From NCBI GenBank assembly GCA_034190945.1, contig CM067220.1, forward strand, positions 100,117,869 through 100,181,868: a DNA stretch of 64,000 nt, given 5' to 3'. Both the position numbers and the translations under genes were made by a program. Below the pieces are notes generated by a model that was not told the DNA's origin, did not search any database, and saw only the letters and a program-made list of their open reading frames with translations. Within the stretch, counting starts at the first letter, position 1, and each line of letters starts with the position of its first letter. Origin of the DNA: Octodonta nipae. Taxonomy: Eukaryota; Arthropoda; Insecta; Coleoptera; Chrysomelidae. Positions 35,154 through 45,719 of the stretch are shown piece after piece.

Positions 35154-35728
35154 CGAGAGTAAACCAAATATAAACCGTAATTTTGGTACTCTGCTTAGAA
35201 TGTAGTTTCGAGCTAGTTGATGTTGTGAGGAGTAGATGTTTGGTTTATGAGAACTGATCGATTCCCAAGGACAAGCCTTACGGCTGGCAATACCAATTCC
35301 ATTCGAGAGCTTATTGAGCGTGACGGTGGAAGAATTGGGTGTTAGCTATAGAAGTGTTCAATCAATTATCATTGAACAACTTGGTTTCAGAAAAATTAGT
35401 GCTCGATGGGTTCCGAGGTTGTTGACTAGAAACTAAAAGCACGTAAGATCGGATGTGACTAGTTTTTGTTCGTGCCTTTGAAGGAATCACTGAGAGGAAA
35501 ACGATTTGGAAGAACTGAAGAAGTCGAGGAGGACATGCGTAGTTGGCTAGCAACTCGCCCTCAAATATTGTATGAACAGAAAATACTGAAACTTTCATAT
35601 TGATGGCAAAAGTGGGTTCATTATACAGGAGGATATATTGAAAGATGTTAAAACAATGATTGGTGTATAATGTTATTCAATAAATGAATGAAAAGAAAAA
35701 ATTACCGTTTATATTTTATTTACCCTCG
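35154..35728 (+). mobile_element. Internally deleted mariner element with intact inverted ends
   Basis: The termini CGAGAGTAAACCAAATATAA and its partner 'ttatattttatttaccctcg' form about 29-bp inverted repeats flanked by TA (35152-35153 and 35729-35730). Inside, frames match mariner transposase N-terminal pieces (SVQSIIIEQLGF, ISARWVPRLLT) followed directly by the C-terminal pieces (KRFGRTEEVEED, ILYEQKILKL). The catalytic core between them, with its D-D-D residues, is deleted, and stops are present. It is a MITE-like derivative that could once have been moved by a full mariner. Confidence 0.85.
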
Positions 35729-35730
35729 TA

Positions 35731-36001
35731 CTTGTTTAATGAATTTAATTATGAGAGTTTTGAAAGTAATAATGTCGATCACAGTATAACATTTAATCTA
35801 TTCGACGGTTTTATAAGGAAAATAATCTTTTGTCCTGTCCTGTACCGTACCACCATCATTTTTATATTATAATGCTCGGCATTTAATTTACATTTTTATA
35901 CTTGTTCAACCCCTTGAAATCTTCAGGACTCCAAGGATCTGTGAGCCTACAGCCAAAACGATGACATGATCAAAGTTTAATGTGTAAACGAATCTTAAAC
36001 T
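35731..36001. other. Short spacer
   Basis: Nothing recognisable between the mariner derivative and the GTA duplication of the giant foldback. Confidence 0.4.
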
Positions 36002-36776
36002 GTATAGTCTAAGAGCCAGTGAAAGGCTACCGGTATGTATTTGACCAGACCTAGGATTTTGTACAGTGAGGCCCCTATACTTATTGTACATGACATGGGA
36101 ACTCACTAAGCCCAACGTGGCGGACACGGCCCACGCCCAGGTGAGACAAGTATCAATTTTTGGTCAATTTTAAACGTATTTGACCAGGTCTGCCGTTTTG
36201 CAATTTGACAATATATTATTATTATTATTGAAAAACAACAATGGCAGACCATTATCGCGCGTTTAACATTGTAGCAGAAAGTTTTGAAAGTGCTCAAAAA
36301 AATGAAATTTTGAAAGTATTTGACCAGATCTGCCATTGATATATTTTATTTATTAGGGTCTTATAAACCCATTTTAATAACGGCAGACGTATTTATTGAA
36401 TACAGTCTTCAGCTGACAGCAAAATCGTATCTACTATCCGGTCAGATGTATGCATTGACTGTCTATAGCTATCCTTTATTTTCCCCCTAAAAAGTACTAT
36501 TGTACTCACACTACGCTATAGTATTGTCTTGTAAACAATATACTAAAACGTATAAGGTATTGATGATAAAAAAAATGAATATATTTTGAAAGAATTTCAA
36601 ATATCTAGGTATAACACAGTTAGCAAATAATCATTCAAATATTTATTTGATTTTCTTCTTTTTATTTATTTAAGACAACATCAAAAACGAGTTAAAACCA
36701 ATATAGTATTACAAAATGAATGTGTCATATATGTAATATAAAATAAATTTCTTTTTCATCAATTTTTGAATCTTCA

Positions 36777-36846
36777 GTCTTCATCATCGGAATTATGTTT
36801 TTCATGGTGTGTGTCGTGTTCATCCTCGATTGAGTCGGAATCTGTA
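36777..36846 (-). pseudogene. Antisense copy of the acidic terminal exon (left arm)
   Basis: On the minus strand 'atttacag' precedes codons for DSDSIEDEHDTHHEKHNSDD followed by ED and a stop. It duplicates the terminal exon of the right arm with several substitutions, while frame and stop are kept. There is no matching upstream exon on this side except the short shared part ending at 37027. Confidence 0.6.
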
Positions 36847-37103
36847 AATATAAAACGTAAATTATGAAATAAAAGTATTTTGTTAATTGATCAGAAAATA
36901 GTTAATAAAAAATTGATAACTATGAATTTACCAGGGACTTGGGTAATAAAGCCACTCACAAACCATACTCTAATGGGTCCAATGTCGTAGGTTGGTTTTT
37001 GTGAGCATTTTTCCAAACTGTTGAAATGCATTTACAACATGTGAATTTAATCCGGCTTTCCTTAATAAAGAGAAGAAAAAACCTTTTACATTAGTGAAAA
37101 TAA

Positions 37104-37635
37104 AAAGTTGAATTTCAACAAGTATTTGCGACGCTTGGTGAAGAAAATTTGACAGAGGACCACTTACAACAGGTATTTAACAGAATTCAGAGGTTTACTT
37201 GCCAGCTTTATAATGCAAAAAAATCAATTGACGCTGATGATGGAAGGTATCAACTTATCGTCAACAATTATAAACCTTCCGACATTAACGAAAGCTTCAG
37301 TAAAAAAATAATAAATTTTGATGCAAGCTCAATACTACCATGTAAGAGTGAACTTTACCAGCAACTTCTAAGAGCACATTATATTTCAACAGTTTGGAAA
37401 AATACTCACAAAAACCAACCTACGACATTGGACCCATTAGAGTATGGTTTGTGAGTGACTTAATTACCCAAGTTCCCAGTAAGTTCATAGTTATCAATTT
37501 TTCATTAACTATTTTCTGATCAATTAACAAAATACTTTTATTTCATAATTTACGTTTTATATTTCAGATTCCGATTCAATGGAGGATGAAGACGACACAC
37601 ACCATGAAATACATGATTCGGATGATGATGAGTGA
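37104..37635 (+). CDS. 3' part of an unfamiliar element-encoded protein, two exons
   Basis: An open frame runs from a stop at 37101-37103 to 37446 and includes QRFTCQLYNAKKSI, ADDGRYQLIV, SILPCKSELYQQLLRAHYIS and TVWKNTH. There is no suitable ATG, so it is probably an internal exon whose acceptor lies near 37107-37121. A donor at 37447 (GTTTGT) and acceptor 'tttatatttcag' ending at 37567 give a 121-base intron. Joined this way, the frame enters an acidic tail, DSDSMEDEDDTHHEIHDSDD plus DE, and stops at 37633-37635. The pattern C-x-L-Y, R-Y-x-L and L-P-C-x-x-x-L ... A-x-Y ... W resembles, from memory, an uncharacterised family found in repetitive proteins of many invertebrates. Function unknown. 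Confidence 0.55.
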
Positions 37636-38403
37636 AGATTCAAAATTTGATGAAAAAGAAATTTATTTTATATTACATATATGACTCATTCATTTTGTAA
37701 TATTGTATTGGTTTTATTATTTCGTTTTTTTGATGTTGTCTTGAATAAATAAAACGAAGAAAATCAAATAAATATTTGAATTATTATTTGCTAACTGTGT
37801 TATACCTAGATATTTGAAATTCTTTCAAAATATATTTATTTTTTATCATCAATACCTTGTATGTTTTAGTATATTGTTTACAAGAGAAAACTATAGCCTA
37901 GAGTGAGTAGTAATTTTTTAGGGGGTAAATAAAGGATAGCTACAGACAGTCTATGCACACATCTGACCGGATAGTAGATAAGATTTTGCTGTCAGCTGAA
38001 GACTGTATTCAATAAATACGTCTGCCGTTATTAAAATGGGTCTATAAGACCCAAATAAATAAAATATATCAATGGCAGATCTGGTCAATTACTTTAAAAA
38101 TTTCATTTTTTTCAGCACTTTCAAAACTTTCTGCTACAATGTTAAACGCGCGATAATGGTCTGCCATTGTTGTTTTTCGATAATAATAATATATTGTAAA
38201 ATTGCAAAACGGCAGACCTGGTCAAATACGTTTAAAATAGACCAAAAATCGATACCTGTCTCACCTGGGCGTGCGCCTTGTCCGCCACGTTGGGCTTAGT
38301 GAGTCTCCATGTCATGTACAATAAGTATAGGGGCCTCACTGTACAAAATCCTAGGTCTGGTCAAATACATACCGGTAGCCTTTCACTGGCTCTTAGACTA
38401 GTA

Positions 38404-39139
38404 CTAAATTAGGACCGTTAGAAAACAAGACCGTCAAACATTAAACAAATTCAAATGTTTAATAGCCTACATCATTTATGTAACTGAAAAATAATTTGAA
38501 TAATTAGATAAAAATATAATAAAGGTAAAACTACAAAAACGAAAAAAAGTGAAATCTGCCTATGAGATTAGAACTTGTGTCAACATCTAATATTATAGAC
38601 ATCGTTTCTCGTGTCTGGTCTATCAGCAGACAGTTTGACAGTGGTCATGGCATTTATATTAAGAAAGAATCAAAGCATGTATAAATTTCAACATTAATAT
38701 AATTGTATATAAATTATTATCATCAATTCCTTATTGCAATCATCAATTAAAAATAATGTGTACATATAAATATATATAAAAAACAATAAATATATTTTTT
38801 CATTGTGAAATGAATGTCAGTTCGGACGTAGTAGTAAAATCAGGGGAAGGATTTCTCCCACCATCAGGCAATCAAACTGAATATATATAAAATAAAACAG
38901 AACAAAAAGAAAAATAATTTTTGAGGGATTGTAGATACTGAAAGGTTTTATAATTAATAATATAATTTCAGATGGTTAAAAAATTAATTTAGTTCAAAAG
39001 TTACTGCCGAGTTCGAAATTTTAACGATTTTTTAGACAATAATTTTGAACGATTAAAAAATGCGCATTTGTTACAGTTTTTCCAAATAACTAATTAGCCA
39101 AATACGTATAAAACAAACTTTCTTTTGTCACTAAAACTT
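38404..39139. other. No recognisable gene
   Basis: AT-rich spacer with no supported features. Confidence 0.4.
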
Positions 39140-39340
39140 TTTATTCGGTTGCTGAAAAGTTACAAAAACTACCAAAATTGAGATTTTTGCAACTTTATAC
39201 ACCCTTTATAATAAATTAAGGAATAAAAATTTGTTAATAAGAGTTTTTGTATGTTATGCTATATACATTCTTCAAGAAAAACTTATCAAACACCTGTGGA
39301 TTTTTTTTCAAGTGGAAATAGTAACTTTCCCAGAGTATAA
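39140..39340. repeat. ~200-bp dispersed repeat (copy 2)
   Basis: It matches 12460-12660 in the same orientation ('gctgaaaagttacaaaaac', 'agatttttgcaactttata', 'atgctatatacattct', 'caaacacctgtg'). It is non-coding. The 65-codon frame that starts inside it continues into unrelated sequence. Confidence 0.65.
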
Positions 39341-39876
39341 GATATGCCTGTTCAATTGTGAGCTACAGTTTAATCGGTCAGTGTCGTGCGACCCCAATAA
39401 AGCTTGTAGTAGTTGGTTTCTAAAATAGATTCAGGTTTACTGATATAGCAATGTTTTTGCTACTGCATTATGTCTTTCTTAATGTTTTGTGTAGCAACCT
39501 CCTGACAACCTCCTATAATACAGGGAATTAATTCTAATATTTGGCAACGATATCTGATTCTGTCGTTGTTTGTAGACGGATGTTTAAGGATGTGTTTTAG
39601 GTATTTCTTCGTTAGAATGCCCAAATCTTGGATTGCCAGTAAAAGCTTTCAGTTTCTGGAAACATCTGATCAAAGATCAACCAGTAATTCAGTAGTTCAG
39701 TTGCTGATCAGCTACATGTTGGTCGGATTTTTTGCTACTCTATCTCTATCCTTCTACTATCTATCAAAATAGAAGGGGAATGCGATTTGTGCGGTAAGGA
39801 AGTACATGTTCGAGAAGAGTGAGAACGATATTTACTCTCCAACATTATTTTAGCTACCTCTTCACTTTTTCTCCCC

Positions 39877-41742
39877 TTTTTAGGGTTCCGTATATGCAAT
39901 ATAAAAAAATCGACCGTTCCCCCCCTGATCTCCGAAACTACTGGTCCTAAAATTTTGAAAAAAATAGAAAATATAGAACGTAGCCCGAACTTTACAGGAA
40001 AAATTAGGAGAAACCATTAATATTAATTTTGGGGGGCAAATTATAGAATTAAATAAAAATTTAAAAATAAAAAAAATTCAAACGCATCATGAAATATATC
40101 AAATGAAAGGTCTCATTCTGAGGAACAGAAATATATTTTTTGCATATTAAAAAATATATTTAAAAAGATATTAACGAAAATATACCAAAATTTACCTATC
40201 CCCCCCCTTTATCTCCGAAACTATAAAACATAAAGTTTTGAAAAAAATTAGAGGTATAGGTTCTGACCTGAAGTTTACTGGAAAAATAAGGAGAAACCTC
40301 TACTTTTAATTTGGGGGGGGGCAAATTACAGAATTAAATGGAAAATATAAAATTAAAATTGTTTCTAACCCATCATGTTATATATCAAATGAAAGGGCTC
40401 ATTACGACGAAAACAAATATTTTTTTTCATATTTTTTAAATAAATAAATTAAAAGATATTAACAAAAATATAAAAAAAATTACCCATCACCTGAACTTTA
40501 CTGGAAAAATAAGAAAAAACCCCTAATAATCATTTTGGTGGGCAAATTATACAATTAAATGGAAAATATAAAATTAAAATTGTTTCTATCCCATCATGTT
40601 ATACATCAAATGAAAGCGCTCATGATGAAGAAAACAAATATATTTTTTTCATATTTTTAAAATAAATTAATTAAAAGATATTAACAAAATTATAAAAAAT
40701 TTTACCCATTCCCCCCCTATCTCCAAAACCATAAGCTGAAAAAATTTGAAAAAAATGGATGTATAGCCCCTCACCTGAACGTTACTGGAAAAATAAGAAG
40801 AAACCCCTAATAATCATTTTGGGGGCAAATTATAGAATTAAATGGAAAATAAAAAATTATAATTGTTTCTAACGGATCATGTAATATATCAAATCACGGG
40901 GCTCATTATGACGAATACAAATATATATTTTTTTAATTAATATTTTAAAATATATTAAACAAATATTGTAAAAAAATTACCCATTCCCCCGTTATTCCCC
41001 AAACTATAAGACCTAATTTTTTTGTTTATTGGAAAAATATGAAAAAATCCCTAATTCTATTATTTGGCCCCCAAATAATAGAATTAAACGGAAAATAAAT
41101 GATCAGAAAACTCTCATAGTAATTTTAGGGACAAATTATACAATTAAATGGAAAATAAAGATTCAATTTTCAAACGCATCATGTAATATATCAGATAAAA
41201 GGGTCATTATGTGAATTACAAATACATCATATTTTTAAATCATTTGTTTAAAAGATATTAACAAAAATATTAAACATCGACTTAATTTCCACTCTAGAAA
41301 CTACACTATTTAAATTTTGAAAAATATATTTTTTAATAATTTGAATAACAGATTTAAAAATTTATAATTTAAAACTTTATTTTGCCCTTTATGTTCCAAT
41401 CTACAGAGCCTCAAAACTCAGACAGTAGATTATAAAAGAGTTCTCTGAAAGTTTATTAGTAAAATAAAACTTTAATGTCAATTTTTGGGGGCCAAATTAG
41501 AAAATTAAATACATATGTATTCTGATAAAAATCAAGCGAAGCCTGAGGCATATAAAATAAAAAGTCTATGTGTGGAAAATCAAAGTGTATATTTTTTATA
41601 AATTTAAAACGCTTCCGTTAAAAGAAATAAGGGTAAATATAAGAAAATGCACTCATTTCCTGCTTGTCTGAAACTGGAATATTAGAATCTTGAAGGTGGT
41701 ACGGAACCCTAAGTATGCGAGTCCAACTCGCACTTGACCAAA
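39877..41742 (-). mobile_element. Expanded copy of a GGTTCCGTA-ended repeat, left (minus orientation)
   Basis: It begins 'ttttagggttccgtatat' and ends 'tacggaaccctaagtatgc' and 'gagtccaactcgcacttg'. The complement (caagtgcgagt ... tacggaaccctaaaa) has the two ends of a repeat that I remember as very common in moth and other insect genomes. The interior is a tandem array of about six units of roughly 275 bases. Each has a C-run with 'tctccgaaacta', 'ctttactggaaaaataagg', a G-run with 'caaattatagaattaaat' and 'atcaaatgaaagggctcat'. It contains no coding sequence. Confidence 0.75.
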
Positions 41743-43639
41743 TTATTTAGTATAAAACCTATATTTATGGGGCTCTCAGACTTGACGCCAATGCTCTTTT
41801 CACCAAAATATACGTTCATTTTTCTGAGTTAAGATGGAAATTGTATTCTAGTTTGCTTATGAATCTCATCGGCTAAAAGATCTTTAAGACCTATGAATTT
41901 GTCAATTTTTCTTCTACGTACTTAATTAAACGTTCGTACTCATAATCTGACAGGGCGATTTATTAACTTAGCTATCATCAATTATTTATATTTCGAGATC
42001 TATCTGTGAGTAATTCCGCGATATATTTTTGATGTACATTCATCCTTCAAAGTTACCCATTGTTTTACAAATAACAGAAAATTGTTTGATGTCGGTCTAA
42101 CAGTTGCGGTCACAGTTTATCTCTCCGTCATATTAATACATCTACCAGATGGTTTATAAAATATCGCCCATTGGATTATTTTTGAACTGTTTGGCCATTA
42201 TTTTCGAGATATTTTTAACTTTGATTGATTTAACAGGGCTATATATATGTTCAGACACTATTTGATTTGTGTTTTTCGGTGGAAAATCGTATTTTGACTT
42301 CAACTTATGTACTGTGATTATTAGGATATTTACAAGTCTGTTTGTTTATGTTGATGGAAAAATGTGAAGAAACAATTATTAGAAGTTATAACCGCAAATA
42401 TCTCTATCAATTCTTTTATCATGGTAAATCAGTCTACAATACTACGGTTCATAAACAAATTAATTATATTATTGAGTCATGGGGATTCTGCTACGTATCA
42501 GATAAACACATCATTTTGTAATTTCTCTATCCTTTATGCTTATTTCTAATGACTTTTACATCGTTTACGACATACGATTGCTTATGTTTACAGATTGTTT
42601 GGGAATAACTACCACTACAACCATTTCAAATTATGTTTAATGGATTGAAAACTTCTTATAACTTTTTTAATTTATGCCAGTAGTGGATAAGCATTATTTG
42701 TGATCCTATTAGGAATAGACTTACTTCCTGCCAACGCGAGCCTTAATTGTGAACTTTATTCTTCTATTCTAGCCCTTTCATTTGATACCCCATATTGAGG
42801 TAGTTGTGATAGAATATGTAATCCGCCATTTTATAATGCCGGCCATCGGGGATTTACACTGATACAAAATGTTTAAATTGTATTGTCATCAGATCAATCT
42901 GTCAACAGGGGTGAAATTACTAGATTTGATCTAAACAAATAAACAAACAGGGCAAGCTAAATAAAACCGTTAAAAAATATTTGCCCCATAATTTTGAACA
43001 AAACATTGAAAAATTTTTAAACTAGTTTGTTAGAAAATTAATTTTACCCATGGTTGAAATCAGTGCATTTAAGTCTTAGACTGTAGAGGTTTTACAAAAC
43101 TCCTGAGGATTCTTGCACACACTCAAATTACGAACAAGGAAATTCTGTATCCCCGTATTTTTAAATTGACCCTTATTTGAGATGGTAAAAGTTCTTATTT
43201 ACCGATGGCTCGGACAACGACATCAATTTTGACATCTGAGTCATATTTTATGAAGAAAAATATACAAAAGAAGAAACAATTAAATTTAGATTATACTTGG
43301 ATAATTTAATTTCTCTATATCATTCTCCTAGAACTGATCAGTAATTCAATAGAAATCGCTTTTCCCCTTTTCATTAAAAAATTCCTAAAATCGGTTGAAA
43401 TCTCTGGCACTGGCAACTCTTACTAAACATTCTCATCGCCAGCACACAAGGAAGTAGTATAAACATGATCTTAAGCAATGGCGAAGGTTTTCTATAGTGG
43501 GAGAAATTCTTAATATTAGTTATTTAATTTATCATATTTTTTAGTCAGTAATTTATTTAAAAAAATACACAACATGGGAATTTCAATCCTAGTATTTTGG
43601 ATGGGAACAATAATACCTTTTCCGAGAGAGATCTTTCTG
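41743..43639. other. Core of the inverted pair, no recognisable gene
   Basis: AT-rich sequence between the two expanded arrays. I find no element ends, no reading frame with a domain and no internal repeat here. Confidence 0.4.
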
Positions 43640-44932
43640 CCCCCCCCCCTTTCGATCTAGGGCCTGGGTAAGTGCCCCCTATTGCCCCTACTTATTTACA
43701 GGCCCATTATTTTCTTTAAGAGTCCTTCTCATACCGAATACACCTCCCTAACATCCTTACCTACATATCAGTTTGTAGTAAACCAAAGCAGAAAATTAAA
43801 TAGAAGAGATAATTCCGGAATAAAAACAATCCTATTAAAGGGGTGGTGTAAGGTGTGTCAGAACGGATCCCGATGTAATGGCAAGTTGGTGCCATTACTG
43901 CTCTTAGTCAATACTACTTCGCAAGGGTATCCTCGAACCTCTAAAGCCTATTCGAACGTATTGCGGAGTAGGATAGTCCTCTAACATAAAATCCCTTCAT
44001 CTTGATCCTATTCCGCGTCCTCTAGTCCGTACAGTGTGACTTGGGGAGTGCAGTGCATTGCTCGAAAGCATTCCAGTCGGAGTTGAGTGATGTAGAACTA
44101 TGCTGGCGGTTGAACTGTAAGCCACCTTCCTTTACTTGCATTGCCTAGATAAAAATAAAGCCGTAGCCAGGAATTGGTACAATCAGATCACCGCCTATGC
44201 GGTCCACTCGAATCGCTGTGAAAAGATGGTAGCTCTCTCCCATACCGGTGCCCCGTAAACAAAACAGAAGTAGTAAGTAGCATCTGTCTATCCGACATTC
44301 GGCATTATTCTGCAAATTATGTGAAGTTGACCGTGTGTCCATAAATAGCAGAAGGGCTGCGAGTATGTAGGAGTCGCCTTTGAGCTTTGAGCTAACAAGT
44401 GAAACTCAAGCCGCTGTCCAATGCTGAATTGTGGCTAATCGACTATGATCAATTCATCGGCGAGCACTAGCCTGAGCCCTCAGGCAGTTTGTACATTACG
44501 TTTTGAGGTACACCTTTTCTTATAGTCTACTTTATTTGGTAAACAAGATAAATAGGCTTTTGCGCATCTGCGGAACTTCCATCCTGTCCAAGCGGTCCCA
44601 GTAAAGGCTAGTACTGAGTAATGTTGGTAAATGTCACGGCATAATGGTTGATCTCCCCTTTCTGAACCCGAATGGTCGGTGGAACGGCTCAACGTAGGGC
44701 TCCAGCCTTCTGGATTAGAGTCAATTATGTGACGGTTCGTCGGGAGGTAGGGATCCTTTTTCACTTTATCTTGGCAAGTTCATACCTGTCAGCCTATTGT
44801 AGTGATAAGGTGTGTCAGAACGGATAAGGGTTGGTGCCTTCTGCTCCTATCCTCGACGCCTATTAGACTCTACACGATACTTGTCTGATTAAACTTTAAG
44901 CTAGTATTACCAGATATTTCGTTTCTTAAATG
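43640..44932. repeat. GC-richer block with internal direct repeats, unidentified
   Basis: Composition is clearly richer in G and C than the surroundings, and a C-run opens the block. The segment 'aaggtgtgtcagaacggat' followed by 'gttggtgcc', 'ctgctc' and 'tatcctcga' occurs at about 43850-43955 and again at about 44808-44880, so the block carries direct repeats about 960 bases apart. Open frames (94-100 codons) are present on both strands but show no domain. It is not rRNA as far as I can judge. It could be a LINE untranslated region, a tandem satellite unit, or a degenerate LTR pair. Confidence 0.5.
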
Positions 44933-45448
44933 TGGCCTGGAAAGTGAGCTTTGAAGGTGATGCGTTGGGATCGAATTTTTAGCAATTCATTTTTTTTATT
45001 CCTTTAATGCGAAGTAGTATAGTAGTGAGTATAATAATCTGTGAAATTAGTGAATAATCCTCACTTTATCTTGTTCCCTGTGCAGTAGTGAGAGAAAATG
45101 TCAACGTTCTAAAATAACAATTGAAAAAAAAATATCCAGAATTTTTAGTTACTGCCAAAAAGTGTAATAGGTCATGAATCAGGAGGACTATCAATATTTC
45201 AAATTGATAAATGATTATGTGACAACTAATTATAAGAGAAATGATAGGTTTTTAACACACAGGGTGTATTTACGTAGTACTTTACACCTAACAGAAAAGC
45301 TAAAGTAACGTTGAAATAATTTTTCCCCAATGGTGGAAAATTTCACCATTGAGTTTTAAAAATATTTTTCAGTAGAAATGCTACAAAACTTGACAAAATA
45401 CTACATTAATAAGTAATTATTGAGGACACTATATGAGTAAAAAAAAGA
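44933..45448. other. No recognisable gene
   Basis: AT-rich spacer between the GC-richer block and the right array. Confidence 0.4.
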
Positions 45449-45669
45449 TTGGTCAAGTGCGAGTTGAACTCGCATACTAAGGATTCCGTACCACCTTCAA
45501 GATTCTAATATTCCAGTTTCAGACAAGCAGGGAATGAGTGCATTTTCTTATATTTACCCTTATATCTTTTAAAGGAAGCATTTTAAATTTATAAAAAATA
45601 TACAGTTTCATTTTCCACACATAGACTTCTTATTTTATCTGCTTCAGGATTCGCTTGATTTTTATAAGA

Positions 45670-45719
<50 letters not shown>

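Larger units (their letters stand above)
36005..38400. mobile_element. Giant foldback element with ~1.02-kb arms and GTA duplication
   Basis: Left arm 36005-37027 and right arm 37383-38400 are inverted copies with few differences, around a spacer of about 355 bases. The ends read TAGTCTAAGAGCCAGTGAAA and its complement. GTA flanks the element at 36002-36004 and 38401-38403, a possible 3-bp target duplication. The right half plus the spacer carries the 3' end of an element gene (37104-37635), and the left arm carries an antisense copy of its last exon. This looks like two inverted 3' halves of one DNA element. A 3-bp duplication occurs in PIF/Harbinger and CACTA elements, but these ends do not match either. 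Confidence 0.85.

Noticed and set aside
44480..44764. 94-codon minus-strand frame in the GC-richer block
   Set aside because: No domain, no splice signals, and an equally long frame of no recognisable content exists on the other strand nearby.
43640..44932. GC-richer block considered as rRNA or tRNA gene cluster
   Set aside because: No conserved rRNA core motifs and no cloverleaf or B-box pattern could be found.
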